From: Fibrobacterota bacterium
GTDB lineage: Bacteria > Fibrobacterota > Fibrobacteria > UBA11236
Reading direction: 5' to 3'
Length of the DNA: 64,000 bases
Assembly (NCBI GenBank): GCA_019509785.1
Contig: JAEKLQ010000032.1
Span: forward strand, 75,229-139,228
In this document: positions 15,386-24,600 of the stretch, one piece after another
Numbering within the stretch: position 1 is the first letter of the stretch
How the letters are laid out: each line of letters starts with the position of its first letter
Translations under genes and position numbers: made by a program
The notes under the pieces: generated by a model
The model's input: only the letters and a program-made list of their open reading frames with translations
The model's database searches: none
What the model was told of the DNA's origin: nothing

Positions 15386-15777
15386 TGGGCATCGCTGGCG
15401 TAGGCGGGAACGGGACCGGAGGCGGATCGCCTCTGGATCGGTTCCAACAGCTGCGCGATTCGGCGCAGAAGAAAATGGAAAGCGCGGATCGCCAATCCGG
15501 TTTGGCCGGGCTGATCCAGCGCAAGCAACAGCAATTGGGCACGGGCGCTTCGGCGCCCGAAGCGGCCCGGTCCCCGGCGGAGCGCATCCTGCCGGGCCCG
15601 GCCGCGCCGGGCATCGCAGGTGCCGCAGGTCAGGCCGCGAACGGGCCCGCCGCCGCGGATGCGGCCGCAAGGGCCGGATTGGCGGCCCCGCCTTCGGCGG
15701 CTTACGGACGATCGGGATCGGCGCGCCAACAGGACGCGGCGCCCCGGCTCGGGCAGTACGTGGACTTCAGGGCATAA
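15385..15777 (+). CDS. Ala/Gly-rich hypothetical protein inside the flagellar operon, C-terminal GQYVDFRA
   Basis: 130 residues, no family recognised. Residues 17-52 form a charged amphipathic helix (LDRFQQLRDSAQKKMESADR, then LAGLIQRKQQQ), followed by about 65 residues of Ala/Pro/Gly-rich, probably disordered chain, and a distinct C-terminus RLGQYVDFRA. It starts on the last base of the flgC stop and ends nine bases before fliE, so it is translated as part of the operon. Its C-terminal pattern Gly-x-x-Asp-x-x-Ala recurs in the YjfB-like protein at 33308-33577, which hints at a shared tail motif. A structural accessory or export-linked role is inference. Confidence 0.7.
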   Translation: MGIAGVGGNGTGGGSPLDRFQQLRDSAQKKMESADRQSGLAGLIQRKQQQLGTGASAPEAARSPAERILPGPAAPGIAGAAGQAANGPAAADAAARAGLAAPPSAAYGRSGSARQQDAAPRLGQYVDFRA

Positions 15778-15786
15778 GGGGGGGAT

Positions 15787-16101
15787 ATGGCTGACATGAA
15801 TCCCATCTTCAACGTAGGGCCGAACAACGTCGAGCTCAATCCCGGCGGGCAGCAGCCCGTCATTAAGCCGAAGGAAGGCGGCGCCGATTTCGGCGCCATG
15901 TTCAAGGGCTTCCTGAAGGACGTCAACGAGATGCAGCAGAAGGCCGACCAGTCCATCCAGAAGATGGTAACGGGCGAGGTCAAGGACGTGCATCAGGTGA
16001 TGCTGGCCGTGGGCGAAGCCAAGGTGGCCTTCAACCTGTTGCTGGAAATCCGCAACAAGACCATGGACGCCTACCAGGAAGTCATGAGGATGCGGGGATA
16101 A
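15787..16101 (+). CDS. fliE: Flagellar hook-basal body complex protein FliE
   Basis: 104 residues, the normal FliE length. The conserved C-terminal two-thirds reads FKGFLKDVNEMQQKADQSIQKM, then DVHQVMLAVGEAKVAFNLLLEIRNKTMDAYQEVMRM, the diagnostic FliE helix pair. FliE joins the MS ring to the rod and is an early export substrate. GGGGGATATG provides the start context. A 209-base gap with an inverted repeat follows before fliF. Confidence 0.95.
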   Translation: MADMNPIFNVGPNNVELNPGGQQPVIKPKEGGADFGAMFKGFLKDVNEMQQKADQSIQKMVTGEVKDVHQVMLAVGEAKVAFNLLLEIRNKTMDAYQEVMRMRG

Positions 16102-16132
16102 GACACGAGACAGGGGTCGGGCCTTAGAGATT

Positions 16133-16211
16133 AGGGTAAAGGGTAAAGGGTTCAGGAAAGCCAAGCATGCGCATAGACCTCCATCAATCTCCACCCTTTA
16201 CCCTTTACCCT
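16133..16211 (+). repeat. 19-bp inverted repeat of GGGTAAA units between fliE and fliF
   Basis: The left arm AGGGTAAAGGGTAAAGGGT (16133-16151) is perfectly complementary to 16193-16211, with a 41-base spacer. The right arm runs directly into TTTTTT (16211-16216), so on the plus strand the element is a hairpin followed by a U-run and could attenuate fliF expression. The left arm opens with GATTAGGGT (16129-16137), as does the array at 10028. No gene fits in the 16102-16310 gap. Confidence 0.9.
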
Positions 16212-16310
16212 TTTTTCTTCGCTATCGACTCAATTACGCAACCCGTCCCTTTTCGTTCATCGGCAAGCAAACTGAAGACTTGAATTTTTTCTCCCGCATG
16301 AGGACATGAA

Positions 16311-17894
16311 ATGTCAGAATACCTGAAGCAACTGATCATCCAGCTCCGCGCCATCTGGGACAAGCTGAGCGGGACCCAGAAGGTCATCCTGGTTTCCACG
16401 TCGGCGGTGGTCCTGGCGGGAATGATCACGGTGATCGCCTGGTCGGCGAACGGGAGTTCGGGAAGCGGCGGGAGCGACTCGGGCTATTCCACCCTCTTCA
16501 TCAACCTGGAACCCGAGGACGCGGCCAAGGTAACCGATGCCTTGAAGGACATGAAGGTCCAATACAAGCTCGAGAACAACGGCCGGCAGGTGACGGTCCC
16601 CAAGGAGATGCTCTACGAGGCGCGCATGCAGATGGCGCGCTTAGGTCTGCCGCAAACCGGCGGCCAAGGCTACGAGATCTTCGACAAGATGCAGTTGGGC
16701 ATGACCGACTTCGTGCAGAACCTGAATTACCGGCGCGCCTTGGAAGGCGAGTTGCAGCGGACCATCGAAAGCCTGCACGAGGTTGAGAAGGCCCGGGTGC
16801 ACGTGACCATCCCGAAACCCTCCCTTTTCACCGAGAAAAAAGAGGAAGCGACGGCTTCGGTCATCCTCAAGTTGCGCCCCGGCGAAGAGATCGACGATCG
16901 CCAGGTCCGCGGCATCACCCATCTTATCGCCAGTTCGGTGGAGGGGCTCAAGGCCCGCCAGGTGACCGTGCTCGACATCCACGGCAATATGCTCACCAAA
17001 GGTTTCGCCGATAATAGCCTGGCCGAGCAAACCGACCATAACATGACGCTCCAGAACGCGGTGGAACGGGACCTTGAGCACAAGGTGGACGACATTTTCC
17101 AGGGCTTGCTGGGGCCGAACAAGACGCGCGTGAAGGTTTCCGCCGAACTGGATTTCGATCAGGTCAACAAGACGGTGGAATCGTACGACCCCAACACCAA
17201 GGTCATCCGTTCCCAGCAGCGGGACGAGGACGCCTCCAAAGGCTCGCCCCAGGCCGGCGCCGCCGATCAGAAGGAAGGCTCCATCACCAATTACGAATTC
17301 GACAAGACGGTCGCGCAGATCGTCGGCAGCCCGGGCGCGCGCAAGCGCATCACCGTATCGGTGGCGGTGGACGGGACCTATAAGCCGCCCGCGAAGGATG
17401 GCAACCGCGAATACGTTCCGCGCAGCCAGGAGGAGTTGGACAAGTTCACGGCCCTGGTCAAGAACGCCGTCGGCTACCAGCCCGGGAGCAAGGACGAAGT
17501 GTTCGTAACCAACCTCCGCTTCGATAACCAGTACATGCTCGAGGAGCAGGAGGAAATGAAGAAGGTCGAGAAGAAGGAATGGATGGAGATGGGCAAGAAA
17601 TACGGCGTCCTGCTCCTCATCGTATTGTTCGCCCTATGGTTCTTCCGCGGGTTGGTGCAGAACCTCGCCGCAGCGATGAACCCGCCCATGCCCAAGTACG
17701 CCGGGCTGAACCTCGAGCCGGAGGATGAAAAGATCCCCCAAAACGTCCAAAAACAGAAGGACATATTGGAACGCGTGGAGTTCATGACGCGAACCGAACC
17801 CATCAACATCGCCAACCTCATCAAAACGTGGCTCCACGAGGAGAAAATACGGGACAATGGGGATAAGAAAAAGGCCGCGGCGGAGAAGGGCTAA
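16311..17894 (+). CDS. fliF: Flagellar MS-ring protein FliF
   Basis: 527 residues. A first membrane helix (about 25-45) precedes the periplasmic ring-building region (GYSTLFINLEPEDAAKVTDALKDM, VTVPKEMLYEARMQMARLGLPQ, and EVEKARVHVTIPKPSLF, LIASSVEGLKARQVTVLDIHG), and a second helix (about 427-445) precedes the C-terminal FliG-binding tail. The layout and motifs are those of FliF throughout. It forms the inner-membrane ring on which rod, switch and export gate assemble. ATG at 16311 follows GAGGACATGAA. fliG starts five bases after the stop. Confidence 0.95.
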   Translation: MSEYLKQLIIQLRAIWDKLSGTQKVILVSTSAVVLAGMITVIAWSANGSSGSGGSDSGYSTLFINLEPEDAAKVTDALKDMKVQYKLENNGRQVTVPKEMLYEARMQMARLGLPQTGGQGYEIFDKMQLGMTDFVQNLNYRRALEGELQRTIESLHEVEKARVHVTIPKPSLFTEKKEEATASVILKLRPGEEIDDRQVRGITHLIASSVEGLKARQVTVLDIHGNMLTKGFADNSLAEQTDHNMTLQNAVERDLEHKVDDIFQGLLGPNKTRVKVSAELDFDQVNKTVESYDPNTKVIRSQQRDEDASKGSPQAGAADQKEGSITNYEFDKTVAQIVGSPGARKRITVSVAVDGTYKPPAKDGNREYVPRSQEELDKFTALVKNAVGYQPGSKDEVFVTNLRFDNQYMLEEQEEMKKVEKKEWMEMGKKYGVLLLIVLFALWFFRGLVQNLAAAMNPPMPKYAGLNLEPEDEKIPQNVQKQKDILERVEFMTRTEPINIANLIKTWLHEEKIRDNGDKKKAAAEKG

Positions 17895-17899
17895 GGGGC

Positions 17900-18964
17900 A
17901 TGGCGGAAGCGAAAACCAAGTCGAAAGACGCGAAAGACGAGGCGCCCGCTAACGGGGGCCTGGCCACCATCGGAGGGCCCACCAAGGCGGCCGTCATGAT
18001 GGTGACCCTGGGCGCGGAGGCGTGCGCGCAGATCTTCAAGAGCCTCGATGAAGAGGACGTGGAGATCCTGACCGCGGAGATCGCCCGCCTGGAGGGCATC
18101 ACCCCGGAGACGCGCGAGAAGGTTCTGGAGGAATTCCACCAGATGGCCGTCGCGCAGAAGTACATCCTGCAGGGCGGCGTGGATTACGCGCGGCAGGCCC
18201 TGGAGGCGGCCATGGGCGCGCGTCGCGCCAAGGAGATCCTGGAAAAGGTGCAGAGCTCCATCCGCACCACGGGATTCAGCCTGCTACAGGACGTGGATCC
18301 GGCCCAATTGGTGAACTTCATCCAGAAGGAGCATCCGCAAACCATCGCGCTGCTCTTGGCCCATATGGACGCCTCCATGTCGGCGCCCATCCTTTCGGCC
18401 CTGCCGCAGGAGTTGCAGGTCGACGTGACCACGCGCCTGGCTACCATGCAATCGGTTTCGCCCGACGTGCTTTCCCAGGTCGAAGAGGTCCTGGCCACGC
18501 AGATGAAGAGCCTGTTCGGAGGCAACGTTTCGGAAGTGGGCGGCGTGAAGTTCGTCGCCGAGATGCTGAACCAGGTCGACCGCGGCGCGGAGAAGAACAT
18601 CCTGGGCAACCTGGAGCGGGAGAACCCCGAATTGGCCACCGAGATCAAGAACCTGATGTTCGTGTTCGAGGACATCATGCTGCTAGACGACAAGGGCATC
18701 CAGCGCATGCTGAAGGAAGTGGACACCAAGGAATTGGCTTTGGCGCTCAAGGGCGCCAGCGATACCGTGGGCGACAAGTTCTTCAAGAACATGTCCAGCC
18801 GCGCCTCCGAGATGATGAAGGAAGACATGTCGTTCATGGGCCCCGTGCGCGTGAAGGACGTGGAAGCCGCGCAGCAGCGCATCGTGGACATCGTGCGGCG
18901 CCTGGAAGACGACGGGGAGATCATCATCTCCGGCCGCGGCGGCGACGACGAGATCGTGGTGTAA
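17900..18964 (+). CDS. fliG: Flagellar motor switch protein FliG
   Basis: 354 residues. N-terminal domain binds FliF (AAVMMVTLGAEACAQIFKSL), the middle domain carries EHPQTIALLLAHMD (the EHPQT motif that contacts FliM), and the C-terminal torque domain has the charged helix region DDKGIQRMLKEVDTKELALALKGA with the conserved Arg/Asp/Glu, then MSSRASEMMKEDMSFMGPVRVKDVEAAQQRIV. The first 25 residues are a Lys/Asp-rich extension. FliG transmits stator force to the rotor. Confidence 0.96.
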   Translation: MAEAKTKSKDAKDEAPANGGLATIGGPTKAAVMMVTLGAEACAQIFKSLDEEDVEILTAEIARLEGITPETREKVLEEFHQMAVAQKYILQGGVDYARQALEAAMGARRAKEILEKVQSSIRTTGFSLLQDVDPAQLVNFIQKEHPQTIALLLAHMDASMSAPILSALPQELQVDVTTRLATMQSVSPDVLSQVEEVLATQMKSLFGGNVSEVGGVKFVAEMLNQVDRGAEKNILGNLERENPELATEIKNLMFVFEDIMLLDDKGIQRMLKEVDTKELALALKGASDTVGDKFFKNMSSRASEMMKEDMSFMGPVRVKDVEAAQQRIVDIVRRLEDDGEIIISGRGGDDEIVV

Positions 18965-18967
18965 GGC

Positions 18968-19831
18968 ATGGCAGTAATACCAAAGCAAGACGGCCCGGCC
19001 GACGGGCCCGCGCGCGTGATGAAGGGGTCGGACTGGGGAGCTGTTGCCGATTCCGGCATGCGCGGCTTCCAGATGGAAGCCCTGGCGATGCCCGGCCGGA
19101 CCGCTCCCAAGCCTACGCCGGAACAATCCCGTTCTTCCCAGTTGGAAAAGGATCTGCGCAAAGCCGAAGAGGCCCATAAGGCCGCGCTCGCCAAGGCCAA
19201 GGCCGAATCCGAAGCCGCGTCGAAAGCCGCCCAGGCGCGCGGCCGCGAAGAAGGCCTACGGGAGGGCGAGAAAAAGGCGCTGGACCACTACCAGAAATCC
19301 CTCGATGAACTGCGCCGCAACGCCTCGGTGGCCTTGGACGTACTCTCCCAGGAGAAGGCTTCCCTGTTCCTGGAATTCGAGGGACAGGCCCTGGAAATGA
19401 TTTCCGCGACCATCCATCGCGTGTTCGAAGGCTTCGCGAAGAACGAGGCCGAGGCGGTACTTCCGCTCGTCAGGCAGGCGATGGCCGCCCTGGGCCACGC
19501 CAATGCCATAACCCTCAAGGTAAACCCCTCCGATTTCAAGACCGCCTCCGACAACCGGGACTTCTGGCTGCCGGTCGAAGCCGGCCAGAAGGACGTACGC
19601 GTCGTCGCGGATGAGCGTATCGCCCCGGGAAGCTGCCTGGTGGAATCCGATTCCACTTCCGTGGGCATGCGCGCGGACGAGATCGCCGATCGTATCGACG
19701 AAGAGCTCAAGCGCGTGTTCGCCGCCAAGGCCCAGGCCCTGAAGTTCGAAAGCGCGCCATCCCCCGATGCCGCGGGCGCGGAAAACGCGGGTCCGGAAGA
19801 GATCGACGCCATGCCCGACGCGGGAGGCTGA
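18968..19831 (+). CDS. fliH: Flagellar export ATPase regulator FliH
   Basis: 287 residues. A variable N-terminus is followed by a long Ala/Lys/Glu-rich coiled coil (about 55-125) with GREEGLREGEKKAL, then the FliH/HrpE C-terminal domain: ALEMISATIHRVFEGF, ITLKVNPSDFK, VRVVADERIAPGSCLVESD (the last being the family signature), ending in an acidic tail. FliH dimers hold the ATPase FliI and link it to the C-ring. Its place between fliG and fliI agrees. Start three bases after the fliG stop. Confidence 0.9.
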   Translation: MAVIPKQDGPADGPARVMKGSDWGAVADSGMRGFQMEALAMPGRTAPKPTPEQSRSSQLEKDLRKAEEAHKAALAKAKAESEAASKAAQARGREEGLREGEKKALDHYQKSLDELRRNASVALDVLSQEKASLFLEFEGQALEMISATIHRVFEGFAKNEAEAVLPLVRQAMAALGHANAITLKVNPSDFKTASDNRDFWLPVEAGQKDVRVVADERIAPGSCLVESDSTSVGMRADEIADRIDEELKRVFAAKAQALKFESAPSPDAAGAENAGPEEIDAMPDAGG

Positions 19832-19836
19832 ACTCC

Positions 19837-21159
19837 TTGGCGCAAGAGCAGGTTTTTTCCCAGTACTCCCGCGCCCTGGCTTCCATGTGCCTCGCTCCCG
19901 TGCGGGCCAAGATCGTGCAGGTCATCGGCCTGGTTATGGAAAGCACCGGCCTTTCCGCCAGCCTCGGGGAGATCTGCGCCGTCTTCGACGGGCAGCGCCA
20001 GATAGGCCAAGCCGAAGTGGTGGGTTTCCGCAGGCAGTCCACGCTCCTCATGACCCTGGGCCATCTCGACGGATTGCGGCCCGGCATGGAGGTGATGGCT
20101 ACCGGTAAGGTCTTCACGGTCAAGGTGGGAACGCCTTTACTGGGACGCGTGCTCAACGGTTTGGGCGAGCCCATCGACGGGCACGGCCAGATGTTGCTAT
20201 CGGAAGAAGGCCGGGTCAACGCCGATCCGCCCAACCCCTTGGAGCGGCGCCGCATCTCCGAGGCCATGCCGACCGGCATCCGCGCCTTGGACGGATTCAA
20301 GACCATCGGCAAGGGCCAACGCGTGGGATTGTTCGCCGGTTCCGGGGTGGGGAAGTCCGTGCTCCTGGGCATGATCGCCCGCAATTGCAAATCGCAGGTG
20401 AACGTCATCGCCCTCATCGGCGAGCGGGGCCGCGAGGTGAAGGAATTCCTGGAAAAGGATCTGGGGCCGGAAGGGTTGGCCCGTTCGGTGGTCGTGGTCG
20501 CCACTTCCGATCAGCCCGCGTTGATCCGCATCAAGGCCGCCATGGTGGCTACCGCCATAGCCGAATACTTCCGTGATCTAGGTAACGACGTAATGTTGAT
20601 GATGGACTCTTCCACCCGGCTGGCCATGGCCCAACGCGAGATCGGCCTTGCCGTCGGCGAGCCCCCTTCCACGCGCGGGTATACGCCTTCGGTCTTCGCC
20701 TTCCTGCCCCGCCTGATGGAGCGCGCGGGCATGGCCGGCAACGGTTCCATCACCGCATTGTATACCGTGCTGGTGGAGGGCGACGATATGGACGAACCCG
20801 TGGCCGATGCGGTGCGCTCCATCCTCGACGGCCACATCGTGCTTTCCCGCTCCTTGGCGCATCGCAACCACTATCCCGCCATCGACGTCCTCAAAAGCGT
20901 GAGCCGCTGCATGACCGACGTAACCTCCAAGGAACATCGGGCCGCGGCGGGCAAGCTCCTCAATGCCATGGCGGTCTACGCCGATGCCGAGGACATGGTC
21001 AACCTGGGGGCGTACGTGCGCGGCACCAATGCCCAACTCGATCAGGCCATCGCCCTCCATGCCGAAGTCGACAAGTTCCTGATCCAGGCCGTGGAAGACA
21101 AGAGCGACATGAAATCCATCCTCGATCGGGTCTACGCCCTGGCCGGCGCCCTGAAATGA
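19837..21159 (+). CDS. fliI: Flagellum-specific ATP synthase FliI
   Basis: 440 residues from a TTG start preceded by GGGAGG. Walker A is GSGVGKS (about 168-174), preceded by LDGFKTIGKGQRVGLFA; the glutamate-bearing IGERGREVKEFLE and Walker B MLMMDSSTRLAMAQREIGLAVGEPP follow. These are exact family landmarks of flagellar and type III secretion ATPases. FliI hexamers unfold and deliver export substrates at the base of the flagellum. The TTG may lower expression; no in-frame ATG fits the family N-terminus. It overlaps fliJ by four bases. Confidence 0.96.
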   Translation: MAQEQVFSQYSRALASMCLAPVRAKIVQVIGLVMESTGLSASLGEICAVFDGQRQIGQAEVVGFRRQSTLLMTLGHLDGLRPGMEVMATGKVFTVKVGTPLLGRVLNGLGEPIDGHGQMLLSEEGRVNADPPNPLERRRISEAMPTGIRALDGFKTIGKGQRVGLFAGSGVGKSVLLGMIARNCKSQVNVIALIGERGREVKEFLEKDLGPEGLARSVVVVATSDQPALIRIKAAMVATAIAEYFRDLGNDVMLMMDSSTRLAMAQREIGLAVGEPPSTRGYTPSVFAFLPRLMERAGMAGNGSITALYTVLVEGDDMDEPVADAVRSILDGHIVLSRSLAHRNHYPAIDVLKSVSRCMTDVTSKEHRAAAGKLLNAMAVYADAEDMVNLGAYVRGTNAQLDQAIALHAEVDKFLIQAVEDKSDMKSILDRVYALAGALK

Positions 21160-21641
21160 AGAATTTCCGGTTCGATCTGGAGCAGCTCCTGCGCCTGAAG
21201 CGCTGGCGCGAAGAGGAAGCGAAGAAAGCCCTGGCCGCCGAAGTGGCGGCTTTGGAAACCCTCAAGGCCAAGCTACTGGAGTTGCAAGGGGATCTGGACG
21301 GAGCCTGGAGGAATGCGCCGGGTAACGTGGGTGATACCGTGGACGCGCCGGGGCGTTTGCAACTGCTCGGATACGCGCGCCACATGGGAGGGCTCATTTC
21401 CGGGCAGGAAGGCGAAATCGCGGAGCAGTCCCGCCGCCTCCGGGAGAAATCCGATCTGTTGATGAAGGCGATGCAAGAGAGAAAAGTCCTGGAAAAGCTC
21501 AAGGAGCGCCGCCACTCGGAGTGGCGCAAACAGAGGAACAAGCTGGAATACGCCAATATGGACGAGGCGTCGGCGGCTTTGCTGCGCCGGGCCTCGGAAA
21601 CGCATCCCGTCCCCGCTTCCGGTTCCGCCGCCCCGGAATGA
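21156..21641 (+). CDS. fliJ: Flagellar export chaperone FliJ
   Basis: 161 residues, almost wholly coiled coil. The opening FRFDLEQLLRLKRWREEEAKKALA matches FliJ, which begins FxFxLExLLxLRxxxE. FliJ sits in the FliI hexamer and promotes interaction with the FlhA gate. Identity is weak in this family, so position right after fliI (ATGA overlap) is an important support. The last 15 residues are Pro/Ser/Ala-rich. It overlaps the next gene by four bases. Confidence 0.85.
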   Translation: MKNFRFDLEQLLRLKRWREEEAKKALAAEVAALETLKAKLLELQGDLDGAWRNAPGNVGDTVDAPGRLQLLGYARHMGGLISGQEGEIAEQSRRLREKSDLLMKAMQERKVLEKLKERRHSEWRKQRNKLEYANMDEASAALLRRASETHPVPASGSAAPE

Positions 21642-24600
21642 ATCGCCGCATGGCTCCATCCCTGTCCCATCCGGCGCCGCCCCGTTCCGGTCCCCGTTCC
21701 GCGGCGGCCTTCGTCCTCGCCGCCGCGGTTTCCGTTTCCGCCTTGAATCATACCGTCACCGATTTCCGGTTGGACTGGAACGGCGCGGCTTCCGATACGT
21801 TTTTCCTCGATGCGGGATGGAAGGATTCCCTACTGCTGAAGGCCAAGCGCAACGCATTTAAGACGATGCTGGTAGCAAGGCTGAACGAGGATGCGCAGGG
21901 CCACATCCTGAATTCGCCCGGGGGCGGCGCGGCAGCCGCCGTAACGGGCGACTACGGATTCAAGGTGGCCTACCTGCAATGGAATTCGCCCCATACCGCG
22001 GCCAACGCCAACAGTCCCGGCCCCGCGGACATCATGGTGAAAAACATCGCCCTAAGCCCCGATACGGCGGCCATAGACGTGGCCGGTACCATCATCGCCG
22101 GTCAAGAGGTGCCGGGCAAGCCCCCGCCCGTTTTCCTCAACTTCGCGGCCGACGGCCCCAAGTACGCGGCCTATTGGGGATCGAATACCGCTCCGGGGCC
22201 CATCCGGCGTACGACCCATCTCAATGCCGCGTCCGGCGCCCCAACGGCGTCGTGGGGTCAGGACGTCACTCCGACGGCGCCCGTCGCGGCCGCGGGTTAC
22301 GGCAAGGTGGGAATGGGCCAGCGACCCGGATCGGGCGGCGAGGATTACGCCTTGGCTTACGAAACCAAGCTCTTCCCGGGCCAATTCGAAATCCGTTGGG
22401 AATCCATCGGGGCCGGCACCTCGGTCGCTTCGGCGCTTTATAATACCGCCCAGTGGCCCCAGGATTTCGCGGTGGCATTGGACTCCTCCGGAAACACCAT
22501 GGTGCTGTGGCGCGAGCAACAGGCGGTGAACCAAGGTTCCAAAAGCGATATGTGGATGGTCGGATTCGATCCTTCGCATACCGAGATTTATCCGCCTACC
22601 AAGATCGAGACGGATATTTTCGCCGATGATACGGTCTCCACGACGACTACCGCCTTTACGCATTACTATCGTCCCTTCGCCATCACCAGCCAGGCCAATA
22701 AACGTTTCCTGATCCTGTTCGGCAGCCCCGGCAGCCTTCCCGCGGGCGCAGGCCAATCCCGCATCTACGCCCGATCCCTGACCCTCGATTCCCTCGGGCC
22801 CGGCGTACATGATCTTTCCGCTCGGACCGATCTTACGCCTCCGGGAGACGTCGCGCCCTTCCGCTACATGTATCCGGACGTGCGCTCATCGCGCGATCGC
22901 GTAGCGGTCGCCTGGTTCAAGCGCGGGCCCACCAACTTCACGCAGCGCCTGATGGGTAGCATCTTCAACAAGAACGGCCCGGTATATACCACCCAGGGGC
23001 GGGTGGACATGGATTTCACGAACGATTTCATCTCCTTCGGACCCCCCACCAACGGTCTTTGGTATCAATACCACTATTTCAAATGCGCGAATCTCGCCTT
23101 GGATGAAAAAGGCGACATGGTGGTGGCCTACGATAGCGGGACCGCGGCCAAGGTCGCCCTGGTGAGGAATACGCCTATCTACAACGATTCAGGCGCATTC
23201 ATCAGCAAAATCCTGGAAGTGAAAAACCCGGCTATCCCCTCCTTCGTTTTCGATCCCGCATCCGACTCGGTCGCTTTCCAGGTTCCGCTCGTGAGCGCGC
23301 TCGACTCCGGTTACAGCCGGGTCAAGGTAGCCCTCTCCGCGGACTCCGCTTTCGGGGCGCCGGATGCCGGCTTCCAAACCCTCGCGGGCCCCAGCGCGGG
23401 CACGCGGCGGTATTTCCGGTACAAAGTGGAATTGTCGACCAATATCACCGGAGATACGGCCACGTCCAATCTCAAGACCGCCAAGGTCAAATCGGTGCGG
23501 ATCGATTACGATATCAAGCCCTGGAAACCGCAGGTCGATTCGCTCAAGATCGGAGCCGCCGCTTTCGCGGCATACGATCCGTTTTCGTCCTATAGCCTGC
23601 TTCCGCGCAAGGATTCCCTGAAGCTCATCGTATCCGGCTTCGATGCCGACGATGACGGCATGGCCTTCCGCGTTCAGCTGGGCGGCCGCGTTTATCCGGA
23701 CGTTAACGGCTCGCGCACGGCTCCGGGAAGGTTTCGCGCCGTGATCAGCGTAATGCCTCCCGATACCCTTCTCGACCCGCTGCCGCTGAAACTCACTGCC
23801 GTCGATCCGCAAGCATGGGCCAGCGCGCCCGCCAATGCGCTTTTCGGCTACAACAATATCCCGCCAACGCAGACGGTCACGATCTACCGCGGGAGAGGGC
23901 GCGATTCGGCGTCGGTTTTCCGGCCCTCGGGGGGCGGGACGGATACCCTGCATCCCGCATCGGGCGATTTGATCGTTTTGCAGACCGGGGATTCGCTCGC
24001 GGTGAAGGCGAAGTACACGGATGGCAACGACGATAACATCACCGCTCAATGGTTCCGCAATTCGACTCGCATGGGCACGCGACCGCTGCCGGTCACGGAT
24101 TCCCTGACCTTCAAGTTCACGCCCGATCATCTGAATCCCTGGATCGACACCTTGGTCCTATCCGTTTCCGATCCCAACGTCACGCTTTCGCAACGTTTCC
24201 CGGTGCGCATCAACCGGAATCCGGAAATCGATACGGTATGGCACGCGGCCTACCAAGGCAAGGACTCGGTCTGGAAATCCGGGCCCTTCGATCGGGTCAG
24301 CGACTTCGCCTCCGATACCGGATTGATCATCCCGGCGGGGCTTCCGACCAGGGTGCAGGCGGTCGTCTCGGATTCGGATATGGCCTATGGCGACAGCGTG
24401 GGCGTTCGCTGGAAGGTATGGCGGAAAGGGACCAGCGCTTGCCCCACGGGGAACATGGCCTGCTACCAGATCGTCGATTCGGCGGATGGGGAAACCCTGA
24501 CGCGGGTTTTTTCGACTCCCGAACAATACCTGACCGTAAGGGTGACCGACAAGTCGGGCGCTTTCCGGGAACGCCGGCTTTGGCTGGAGTATCCGGTGCT

